Of a stretch of 37,503 nt of DNA, positions 8,248-14,753 are shown piece by piece (within the stretch, counting starts at the first letter, position 1; each line of letters opens with the position of its first letter). Origin of the DNA: Chloroflexota bacterium (lineage in GTDB: Bacteria; Chloroflexota; Dormibacteria; CF-121). The stretch lies in the NCBI GenBank assembly GCA_005880875.1, contig VBJI01000077.1, positions 1 through 37,503 of the forward strand, given 5' to 3'. The translations under genes were made by a program, and so were the position numbers. Under the pieces are notes generated by a model. It ran no database searches, had not been told where the DNA came from, and saw only the letters and a list, made by a program, of their open reading frames with translations.

Positions 8248-8263
8248 TTAGGTTAGCGCCTAA
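8248..8263 (+). promoter_or_regulatory. Inverted repeat before the APC permease ribosome site
   Basis: TTAGG-TTAGCG-CCTAA is a short dyad that abuts the AAAGGAGGG ribosome site of the permease gene. It could be an operator or a leader hairpin that masks the ribosome site. The rest of the 8151-8276 gap shows only a weak promoter candidate, TTGCCA at 8225 with a TAGGTT-like -10. Confidence 0.25.
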
Positions 8264-8276
8264 AGGAGGGAAAGAC

Positions 8277-9779
8277 ATGAGCACATCCGTCGACACGCAT
8301 CGGCTCCAGCGCAACGCCGTGGGCCTGGCCCCTACCCTGTTCCAATCGATCACCCACATGGCTCCCGCGGCGGCCGTGGCGTTCTCGATCATCGTCGGGG
8401 TTCCGTATGCCGGAGGGAGTATTTCGCTCGCCGTCCTGCTTGCCCTTATCGCATGCCTGCTCTGCGCCATCAGTATTGGCCAGCTCGCCAAGCACCTTCC
8501 GTCAGCCGGCGGCCTCTATACCTTTAGTTCGCGGGGCCTGGGCGCTCCCGTCGGCTTCCTGGTCGCCTGGGGCTTCATGATGGCGGAGCCGATCGTGGCG
8601 CCGCTCCTCTACTTGATCTTCGGTAACGAGCTCGCCGCCAACCTCAACTCGCATTTTGGCTGGCCGCTCTGGCTGTGGGCGCCATTCGCGGTGGCGGCGG
8701 GACTGATCGTCTGGTTTCTGACCTACCGCGGCATCCGGCTGTCGACCCGCACCGGCGTGGTGCTGGGCGCCTTTGAGATCCTCGTCTTCACGGCGCTGGC
8801 GCTGACGTTGATCATCGCCGCCGGAAACCACAACACCCTATCGGTCTTCGCGCCGAACACCGGCAACGCCAAAGGACTCGGGTCGGTCTTTCCCGGAATG
8901 ATCTTCGCCATCCTGGCCTTCATTGGTTTCGAGGCGTCGGCGCCGCTGGGAGAGGAGGCGAAAGAGCCCCGCAAGACGATTCCCCGGGCGGTCATCCTCT
9001 CCGCCCTGCTGATCGGTCTGTTCTATCTGCTGTGTTACTACGCCGCCACGGTGTACTTCGGCCCCGGCAAGATGGCCCCCGATCCCAAGCACGGCTTCGT
9101 CTTTTTCAATGGCGGTGACCCCTGGTCCGGCCTGGCGCAGGCGGTATGGGGCCCTGGGATCGTGATCGTCATCCTTGCCGTCCTCAACAGCGCCATCGCC
9201 AACTCCAACGCGGGCGTCAACGCGGCAACCAGGGTGGGATACGCGTTGGCCCGGATTGGCCTGCTGCCGCGGATGCTTGGGAAAATCCATCCCACCTTTT
9301 CCACGCCCTACATCGCGGTCAACGTTCAGTCGGCCGGCGGCATCGTTCTGGCCGTCGCGCTCGGCATCGTCGCCGGCGGACCGCTGCCTGCCTTTGCCCT
9401 GCTGGGGACGGTGGCCACCATCATCGTGGTCGCGATCTACATCCTGACCAACCTCAGCAACCTCGTCTTTTACCTGCGCGAGCGGCGAGCGGAGTTCAAC
9501 GTGTTGCTCAACGGCATCGTGCCGATCGTCGGGACATTGGTTTTCCTTCCCGCCCTGGTGGCGGCCTTCGGCATCGATTTTGCCGGCCTTGGCATCGGCG
9601 CCCTCACGCCGCCGGCCAACCTGGCGCCGATCATCATCGGCATCTGGATGGTGATCGGACTGGCGCTGCTGATCTACTTCGCCGTCCGAGATCCAGGTCG
9701 AATCACACAAACCGGGCGGGTCTTCGTCGACGAAGCTGAGCCGGTTGTAGATCGGGAGGGGGCATCGGTCCGACCATAG
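8277..9779 (+). CDS. APC superfamily amino acid permease
   Basis: This 500-residue integral membrane protein has about 12 helices. The N-terminal segment LAPTLFQSITHMAPAAAVAF and the following VGVPYAGGSISLAVLLALIA match the first helix and unwound glycine region of APC amino acid transporters. FIGFEASAPLGEEAKEPRKT is the conserved helix 6 and loop region. The start is fixed by AAAGGAGGGAAAGAC just before the ATG. The gene stands alone between the rhodanese-CBS gene and the VOC gene, with its own leader. The likely role is proton- or cation-coupled uptake of an amino acid or amine. The substrate cannot be assigned. Confidence 0.93.
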   Translation: MSTSVDTHRLQRNAVGLAPTLFQSITHMAPAAAVAFSIIVGVPYAGGSISLAVLLALIACLLCAISIGQLAKHLPSAGGLYTFSSRGLGAPVGFLVAWGFMMAEPIVAPLLYLIFGNELAANLNSHFGWPLWLWAPFAVAAGLIVWFLTYRGIRLSTRTGVVLGAFEILVFTALALTLIIAAGNHNTLSVFAPNTGNAKGLGSVFPGMIFAILAFIGFEASAPLGEEAKEPRKTIPRAVILSALLIGLFYLLCYYAATVYFGPGKMAPDPKHGFVFFNGGDPWSGLAQAVWGPGIVIVILAVLNSAIANSNAGVNAATRVGYALARIGLLPRMLGKIHPTFSTPYIAVNVQSAGGIVLAVALGIVAGGPLPAFALLGTVATIIVVAIYILTNLSNLVFYLRERRAEFNVLLNGIVPIVGTLVFLPALVAAFGIDFAGLGIGALTPPANLAPIIIGIWMVIGLALLIYFAVRDPGRITQTGRVFVDEAEPVVDREGASVRP

Positions 9780-9789
9780 TATTCGCGGG

Positions 9790-9819
9790 TTGAAAGTGAA
9801 GAGCCTCGCGGACTACTAT
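9790..9819 (+). promoter_or_regulatory. Sigma-70-type promoter for the VOC gene
   Basis: TTGAAA (9790-9795) and TACTAT (9814-9819) are separated by 18 bases, matching five of six and four of six consensus positions. Transcription would begin near 9826, about 30 bases before the ATG at 9855. Confidence 0.55.
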
Positions 9820-9825
9820 CGTCTT

Positions 9826-9841
9826 CTGCCCGGACGGGCAG
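9826..9841 (+). promoter_or_regulatory. Inverted repeat at the VOC transcript start and ribosome site
   Basis: CTGCCCG-GA-CGGGCAG is a 7-bp dyad placed between the predicted transcription start and the GGAGGAGG ribosome site. Its position fits an operator overlapping the start of transcription. A two-base loop makes an RNA hairpin of full length unlikely. Confidence 0.35.
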
Positions 9842-9854
9842 GAGGAGGAGTTAC

Positions 9855-10631
9855 ATGCCAGAAACCGCGGTTTTCGCACCCGGCACGGTCGCCTGGGTCG
9901 ATATCTCGAGCAAGGACGTGGAGGCGTCCAAAGGCTTTTACTCGAAGCTCTTCAATTGGCAGCCGCAAACGATCCCCGATCCGCAGGCTGGTGGGTACAC
10001 GTTCTGGATGCTGAACGGGAAAATGGTCGGGGCTCTTGGGCCCACCATGAGCGAGCAGCAGCCGCCCTCGGCATGGGCGGTGTACTTTGCGACCGAAGAC
10101 GCCGATGCCACGGCGAAGAAAGTCAAAGAGGCGGGCGGCAAAGTGATCGCCGAACCCTTTGACGTCATGGACCAGGGGCGGATGGCCACCTTCCAGGATC
10201 CGAGTGGTGCGATCTTTTCCGTTTGGCAGCCGAAAGAGGGCGTCAAAGGCCTCGAGGTGACCAACCAGCCGAATGCCTACGCCTGGGTCGAATTGCACGC
10301 GCGTGGCATCGACAAGGCCAGGCCGTTTTACCAGAAGCTCTTTGGCTGGGGCACCAAGACCAGCCCGATGGGTGAGGGGCAGCCGGATTACACCGAGTTT
10401 CAGGTCAAAGGCAACAGCATCGCCGGCGGCATGGAGAGCATGCAGCCTCAGCCGGTCCCGTCGTTCTGGCTGCTCTATTTCGCGACGACCGATGTCGATG
10501 GCACGGCGAAGAAGGCGGCGCAACTGGGCGGCAAGGTGATGGCCGAGCCGCAGGATTTCCCAGGCGGCCGCTTCGCGGTCATCACCGATCCGCAGGGTGG
10601 CTCGTTCGGCCTCCTGCGCATGAGTCAGTAG
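9855..10631 (+). CDS. Tandem VOC (glyoxalase/bleomycin-resistance fold) protein
   Basis: This 258-residue protein is made of two vicinal-oxygen-chelate domains. The first (residues about 7-125) runs from AWVDISSKDVEASKGFYSKL to FQDPSGAIFSVWQP. The second (about 137-256) runs from AYAWVELHARGIDKARPFYQ to ITDPQGGSFGLLRMSQ. The repeats are clearly homologous, including the AVYFATEDADATAKK and LLYFATTDVDGTAKK segments. The classical glyoxalase His/Glu ligands are not all evident, so glyoxalase I activity should not be assumed. The start is supported by GGAGGAGG. The family also covers antibiotic-binding and dioxygenase members; the exact function is unknown. Confidence 0.9.
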   Translation: MPETAVFAPGTVAWVDISSKDVEASKGFYSKLFNWQPQTIPDPQAGGYTFWMLNGKMVGALGPTMSEQQPPSAWAVYFATEDADATAKKVKEAGGKVIAEPFDVMDQGRMATFQDPSGAIFSVWQPKEGVKGLEVTNQPNAYAWVELHARGIDKARPFYQKLFGWGTKTSPMGEGQPDYTEFQVKGNSIAGGMESMQPQPVPSFWLLYFATTDVDGTAKKAAQLGGKVMAEPQDFPGGRFAVITDPQGGSFGLLRMSQ

Positions 10632-10647
10632 AGCAACCCGCGCGTCA

Positions 10648-10674
10648 AGGCAGGGGTCAGCGTGACCCCTGCCT
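10648..10674. terminator. Perfect 12-bp palindrome between convergent genes
   Basis: AGGCAGGGGTCA (10648-10659) and TGACCCCTGCCT (10663-10674) pair perfectly around a GCG loop. The element lies 16 bases after the VOC stop and covers the last five codons and the stop of the convergent mutY-like gene. The stem is strong enough to end transcription from either side, but there is no U-tract. Its sharp symmetry also resembles dispersed palindromic repeats. Confidence 0.6.
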
Positions 10675-11319
10675 CGTCCACTTTCGGAACCGGCAGCTGC
10701 GCCGTAGTGGGCAGAGGTCACAGCGCGGCGAGCGCGACCGGCAGATCATCGCGCCAAGATCCATCAGCGCCTGGTTGATCAGAGAGCCCTTTCCTTTCGG
10801 AATCATGGTCGCCGCCAGCATCCAGAGTTCGGCAGTTCCTGCTCGAGCGGTCGCGGCGACGCCGAAATGCCGGCGCAGGAGGCGGGCGACGTTCGTGTCC
10901 AGCATCGGGGCGTCCCGGTGGTGGGCAAAGTTCATCAGCGCGCCGGCCGTGTAGCGTCCGATTCCGGGAAGTCGCCGCAGTTCCTCGAGCGTGTCCGGGA
11001 ATCTCCCGTCCGCGCGGTCCGCCACCTGGAGCGCGGCCGCGTGCAGCCAGCGCCCACGGATCTTGTAGCCGAGCGGGTCGGTGATGGCCTTGACTTCCGC
11101 CAGCGGGGCGCGGGCCATCGCGTGCACGGTTGGGTAACGGTGCAAGACGCGTTCATAGACTGGCACGACCCGCGAGATCTGCGTCTGGTGCGACAGGATC
11201 TCGCAGATCAGGATGGCGTACGGATCGCGGGTCTTCCGCCAGGGCAGGTCGCGACCATGCGCGGCGTACCAGGCGAGCACGCGGCGTTGGAACGAGCGGC
11301 GCCGCCCTGGAGCGATCAT
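10657..11319 (-). CDS. mutY: MutY-like adenine DNA glycosylase lacking the C-terminal domain
   Basis: This is a 220-residue HhH-GPD base-excision glycosylase. Visible elements are the first catalytic Glu40 in CEILSHQTQISRVV, the helix-hairpin-helix LPGIGRYTAGAL with Tyr123, the catalytic Asp141 in APMLDTNVARLL, and a [4Fe-4S] loop Cys193-X6-Cys200-X2-Cys203-X5-Cys209. The Glu40/Asp141 pair and the QTQ motif favour MutY (removal of A opposite 8-oxoG) over endonuclease III, which has Lys at the hairpin. Usual MutY proteins add a NUDIX-like 8-oxoG recognition domain and reach about 290-350 residues. That domain is absent here, and the frame ends inside a palindrome. A MIG-type thymine glycosylase of similar size is the alternative. 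Confidence 0.82.
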   Translation of the reverse strand: MIAPGRRRSFQRRVLAWYAAHGRDLPWRKTRDPYAILICEILSHQTQISRVVPVYERVLHRYPTVHAMARAPLAEVKAITDPLGYKIRGRWLHAAALQVADRADGRFPDTLEELRRLPGIGRYTAGALMNFAHHRDAPMLDTNVARLLRRHFGVAATARAGTAELWMLAATMIPKGKGSLINQALMDLGAMICRSRSPRCDLCPLRRSCRFRKWTRQGSR

Positions 11320-11376
11320 CGAAGCCGGATTCTAGAGTGGCGAGCTCCATCCGGGCGACCGGTTATACCGAACACT

Positions 11377-12315
11377 GTGCGCAACCGAACGCGCCTACTG
11401 CTCGCCGTTGCGGTCACCGCTGCGGTGAACCTGACGATCCAGGTAACCGCGCTGGCCCGCGCCGGAGGCGGCCACAGCAGTGGCGGCAGCAGCGGCGGGA
11501 GCCATAGGAGCGGCGGCTACAGCAGCGGGGGGAGTCATAGCGGCGGCGGCGGGTATTTCTTCGGCGGGGGCAGCGGTTCTGGCAGCTCGAGCGGCGGGTC
11601 GCCCGTGATCTTCTTCCTGGTGCTGGGTGTCGTGGCTGCCTTCCTGATCTACCGCTGGTGGGCGAGCCGGCAGTCGAGCCCCAACTCCGGAAGCAGTGAC
11701 GTGACGTCGGCACCGGTCGCGGAGATCGATGCGGCGGCCGTCCAGAACGGACTGAGTGCGTTACAGACCCGCGATCCGAACTTCAACCAGCAGGTTTTCC
11801 TCGACCGGGCCCAGACCACGTTTCTCGTGTTGCAAAACGCCTGGATGGCCCGCAACCTCGAGCCAGCGCGTGTCTATCTCTCCGACGGGATCTACAACCG
11901 CTGGAAGCTGCAGATCGACCAGATGGTGGCCATGCACAAGCGCAACGTGCTCGAGGACCTGGCCATCAATGGCTGCACCATCGCGCGAGTGGTCGGCGAC
12001 CCGAACTTTGACAGCATCACGGTTCGCATCGATGCCTGGGCCGCTGATTATGAGGTGGATGACCAGAACAAGATGGTGAGCGGCGACCGGAAGGCTGCGC
12101 CGTTCACCGAGTACTGGACCTTGATCCGCAGCCGGGCGGCGAGGAGCCGGGTGGGAGAGACGGCGCAAATCACGCAGTGTCCGAACTGCGGGGCGCCGGT
12201 TTCGCTCAACGAGTCAGGCATCTGCGCCTACTGCAAGGCCACCGTCACCACCGGCCAGTTCGGCTGGGTGCTCGACAACATCACCCAGGCCGATCAGTGG
12301 TCAGTCGCCGCCTGA
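11377..12315 (+). CDS. Membrane protein with Gly/Ser-rich loop, TIM44-like domain and zinc ribbon
   Basis: Using the GTG at 11377 the product has 312 residues; the frame is open further upstream only as a shadow of the divergent mutY-like gene. Residues 5-28 form a signal or first helix ending ALARAGGG. Residues 29-75 are almost only Gly, Ser, His and Tyr in GGSS/GGSH repeats. Residues 77-93 form a second helix (VIFFLVLGVVAAFLIYR). Residues about 120-260 match the TIM44-like fold in order and character (FLDRAQTTFLVLQNAWMARN, then LSDGIYNRW). A C-terminal zinc ribbon has Cys268-X2-Cys271 and Cys283-X2-Cys286. The topology suggests a cytoplasmic C-terminus. The stop lies one base from the stop of the convergent aldehyde dehydrogenase. 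The function is unknown. Confidence 0.78.
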   Translation: MRNRTRLLLAVAVTAAVNLTIQVTALARAGGGHSSGGSSGGSHRSGGYSSGGSHSGGGGYFFGGGSGSGSSSGGSPVIFFLVLGVVAAFLIYRWWASRQSSPNSGSSDVTSAPVAEIDAAAVQNGLSALQTRDPNFNQQVFLDRAQTTFLVLQNAWMARNLEPARVYLSDGIYNRWKLQIDQMVAMHKRNVLEDLAINGCTIARVVGDPNFDSITVRIDAWAADYEVDDQNKMVSGDRKAAPFTEYWTLIRSRAARSRVGETAQITQCPNCGAPVSLNESGICAYCKATVTTGQFGWVLDNITQADQWSVAA

Positions 12316-12316
12316 C

Positions 12317-13762
12317 CTAGACGCCACCCATGACGACGCTTTTCTCTTCCGTGTAGAAGTCCAGCACCTCGACGCCATGTTCCTTACCGAACCCGCTGTG
12401 TTTGGTGCCCCCGAACGGGAGCTCGTCGTAGGCAACGAGGTTGACCTGGTTGATCCAGCTGTAGCCGGCGTCGAGTCGATCGATCGTCTGTTGCGCCTTC
12501 TTGATATCGCGGGTGAAGACCGAGGATCCAAGTCCGAATTCGGAGTCGTTCGCGCGCTCGATCGCCTCGTCGAGGCTCTTCACCCGGGCGATCGGCAGCA
12601 GCGGCCCAAAGGTCTCCTCGCGCCAGACCCGCGCATCGGGCGGGACGTCGGTGATGACGGTCGGCTCGAAAAAGAAGCCACGATCGAACGGTTCGCCGCG
12701 CAGCCGGTTGCCGCCGGCCAGCACGCGGGCGCCGCGATCGACGGCATCCTTCAACTGCGCCTCGATCGTCTCCCGTCCACCGGCGGTGTGCATCGGTCCC
12801 ATCTGCGCGGATGGATCGGTCCCGGGAGCCACCTTCAAGCGCTTGGCGCGGGCGGTGACTTTTTCGATCACCTGGTCCGCAACCGCTTCGTGAACAAAGA
12901 CGCGCTTCACCGCCAGGCAGGCCTGGCCACAATTGAAGAAGCGCCCAATGGCGATCGCTTTGCTCGCCATCTCGACGTCGGCGTCGTCGCAGACGATCGC
13001 CGGGTCGCTGCCGCCCAGCTCCAGGGTCACGTGCTTCAAATCGGAGGCGGCTTCCGCCATCACCTGCTTGCCGGTCTGGGTCTCCCCGGTAAAGCCAATC
13101 TTGCGGACTTTCGAGTTCTTGATCAGTTCCTGGCCCACCACGGCGCCGGGCCCGACGACGACGTTGAGCACGCCCGGCGGCAGTCCGCCTTCGTTCATCA
13201 GCTCGACCAGGCGGATCGTCGAGAGCGGCGTGGAGCTGGCCGGCTTGGCCACGACGGTGTTGCCGACCGCCAGTGCGGGCGCGATCTTGTTCGCCAGCAG
13301 CGTCAACGGAAAGTTCCAGGGGATGATGGCGCCCACCACGCCGAGCGGCCGGCGGACCACCAGCCCGAAGGCGCCGGGCACCGAGAGCGGGACCTGCTTC
13401 CCGCGGATCGCCCCCGACGCGGCGATCGCGGCGTAGAACTCGATGTTCTCGACGAAGCGCTGGGCCTCGATCTTCGAGTCGCGCAGGGGCTTGCCCTGCT
13501 CGCGTGTCAGCAGCGACGCCACCTCGTCGAGATGCTGTCGAGCGAGAGCCGCTCCCTTCATCAGCACCTGGAAGCGCTGGTGAGGCAGCAGGTCCGCCCA
13601 GGCGCGAAAGGCTTTGTGCGCCGCGTCGATCGCCTGCCGGGTCTCCTCGACGCCGGCCTGCGGAACCCGGTCAACCAGCTCTCCGGTTGCGGGATCATGA
13701 ATCTCGACCGTCGCGCCGGAGCGCGCCGCCGCCGGCTTGCCGTCGATCACCATCGTGCTCAT
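12317..13762 (-). CDS. NAD(P)-dependent aldehyde dehydrogenase
   Basis: This 481-residue ALDH-superfamily enzyme oxidises an aldehyde to its acid. It shows IIPWNFPL (Asn150), VAKPASSTP (Lys173), the nucleotide-binding FTGETQTGK (224-232), the general base Glu248 in LELGG and the nucleophile Cys282 in FFNCGQACLAVKRV. The overall pattern is closest to the succinate-semialdehyde dehydrogenase group, but the substrate is not fixed. The start at 13762 has GGAGGA about 10 bases upstream; an in-frame GTG at 13783 would include that ribosome site and is less likely. The gene is divergent from the enoyl-CoA hydratase, with an inverted repeat between them. Confidence 0.93.
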   Translation of the reverse strand: MSTMVIDGKPAAARSGATVEIHDPATGELVDRVPQAGVEETRQAIDAAHKAFRAWADLLPHQRFQVLMKGAALARQHLDEVASLLTREQGKPLRDSKIEAQRFVENIEFYAAIAASGAIRGKQVPLSVPGAFGLVVRRPLGVVGAIIPWNFPLTLLANKIAPALAVGNTVVAKPASSTPLSTIRLVELMNEGGLPPGVLNVVVGPGAVVGQELIKNSKVRKIGFTGETQTGKQVMAEAASDLKHVTLELGGSDPAIVCDDADVEMASKAIAIGRFFNCGQACLAVKRVFVHEAVADQVIEKVTARAKRLKVAPGTDPSAQMGPMHTAGGRETIEAQLKDAVDRGARVLAGGNRLRGEPFDRGFFFEPTVITDVPPDARVWREETFGPLLPIARVKSLDEAIERANDSEFGLGSSVFTRDIKKAQQTIDRLDAGYSWINQVNLVAYDELPFGGTKHSGFGKEHGVEVLDFYTEEKSVVMGGV

Positions 13763-13782
13763 AAGCTGATCGTCCTCCAACA

Positions 13783-13798
13783 CGCGGGAAATCCCGCG
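13783..13798. promoter_or_regulatory. Inverted repeat in the ALDH / enoyl-CoA hydratase divergent region
   Basis: CGCGGGA-AA-TCCCGCG is a 7-bp perfect dyad in the 85-base gap between the two divergent genes, just upstream of the ALDH ribosome site. It is a candidate operator for co-regulation of the pair, or a leader hairpin for ALDH. No clear -35/-10 pair was found beside it. Confidence 0.4.
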
Positions 13799-13847
13799 AC
13801 CCTCATGTGCGCGCCAACTAGACTCAGACTACACAAAGGAGGGTTTG

Positions 13848-14648
13848 ATGGAGCAAGCCACCACCTCGGCAAAGGTTGTGTCAGTCACCAGGGAAACGAA
13901 TGGCGTTGCCCTGATTCATCTGAACCGGCCGCCGGCGAATTCGTATGACCGGGGATTCATCGATGATCTGAACGCCGCGATCGACGAGATCCGTTTCGAT
14001 GAGTCGATTGGCGCGGCCGTGCTGACCTCCGATAACCCGAAATTCTTCAGCGCCGGCGCCGACATCGGTATGTTCCGGAGCGTCACCTCCAAGGTGCGGG
14101 CGATGACCATCCTCCACATGCACGAGGTGCTCTTGAAGTTGGAGCACACGCCGAAGATCTTCATCGCCGCGATCGGCGGCCACTGCCTCGGCGGCGGGCT
14201 GGAGATCGCGCTCGCCACCGACTTTCGGTTTGCCGCCGAGGGCGAGTACCGGCTCGGCGTGCCCGAGGTGACGCTGGGTCTCCTGCCCGGCAACGGTGGC
14301 ACCCAGCGGCTCCCACGTCTGATCGGCCGGCAGAAGGCGATGGAGCTGCTGCTGACCGGTAGGCCGCTCGACCCGAAGACGGCGGCCGCGTTCGGGATCG
14401 TCGATCGGCTGCTCCCTCCGGACCGGCTGTTACCGGAAGCGATCAGTTTTGCCGCGACCATGGCCGCCGGGCCGACGGTCGCGATCGGAGAGATCAAGCT
14501 GGTCGCGAAGCAGGGCCTCGAGATGTCGCTGGAAAGCGCGCTCGCCCTGGAACGGGGCGGAATCTTCCGCCTCTTCGAGACTGAAGACGCCAAAGAGGGT
14601 CTCAGCGCCTTTTCCGAGAAGCGCAAGCCGAGCTGGAAGGGCGAATAA
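13848..14648 (+). CDS. Enoyl-CoA hydratase/isomerase (crotonase family)
   Basis: This 266-residue crotonase-fold enzyme would hydrate 2-enoyl-CoA. The oxyanion-hole segments are FSAGADIGMF (from residue 68) and GGHCLGGGLEIAL. Both catalytic glutamates of true hydratases are present: Glu119 in GGGLEIAL and Glu140 in VPEVTLGLLPGNGGTQRL. This supports hydratase activity over isomerase-only relatives. The start is the ATG at 13848, with AAAGGAGGG six bases upstream; the preceding in-frame TTG is not needed. It is divergent from an aldehyde dehydrogenase and may act with it in a fatty or branched acid pathway, which is inference. The chain length preference is unknown. Confidence 0.93.
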   Translation: MEQATTSAKVVSVTRETNGVALIHLNRPPANSYDRGFIDDLNAAIDEIRFDESIGAAVLTSDNPKFFSAGADIGMFRSVTSKVRAMTILHMHEVLLKLEHTPKIFIAAIGGHCLGGGLEIALATDFRFAAEGEYRLGVPEVTLGLLPGNGGTQRLPRLIGRQKAMELLLTGRPLDPKTAAAFGIVDRLLPPDRLLPEAISFAATMAAGPTVAIGEIKLVAKQGLEMSLESALALERGGIFRLFETEDAKEGLSAFSEKRKPSWKGE

Positions 14649-14753
14649 GTCAATCGCGAAGGAAGCTCCAAGCTCGCGGCCTTGACGTAGCCCGGCCCTG
14701 TCCAGAAGATGGAGGCGGAGCCGTCTCTCGTACCGCCGGAGGGAACCAGTCAC

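Noticed and set aside
10867-11376. A 170-codon N-terminal extension of the TIM44-like protein
   Set aside because: The extension is antisense to the mutY-like gene and precedes a good signal sequence; the GTG at 11377 is a better start.
12377-13948. A 523-codon open frame on the plus strand opposite the aldehyde dehydrogenase
   Set aside because: It is the mirror of a well-supported ALDH gene with all catalytic residues, has low-complexity Arg/His/Gly-rich text and no domain. Long antisense frames are common at this GC content.
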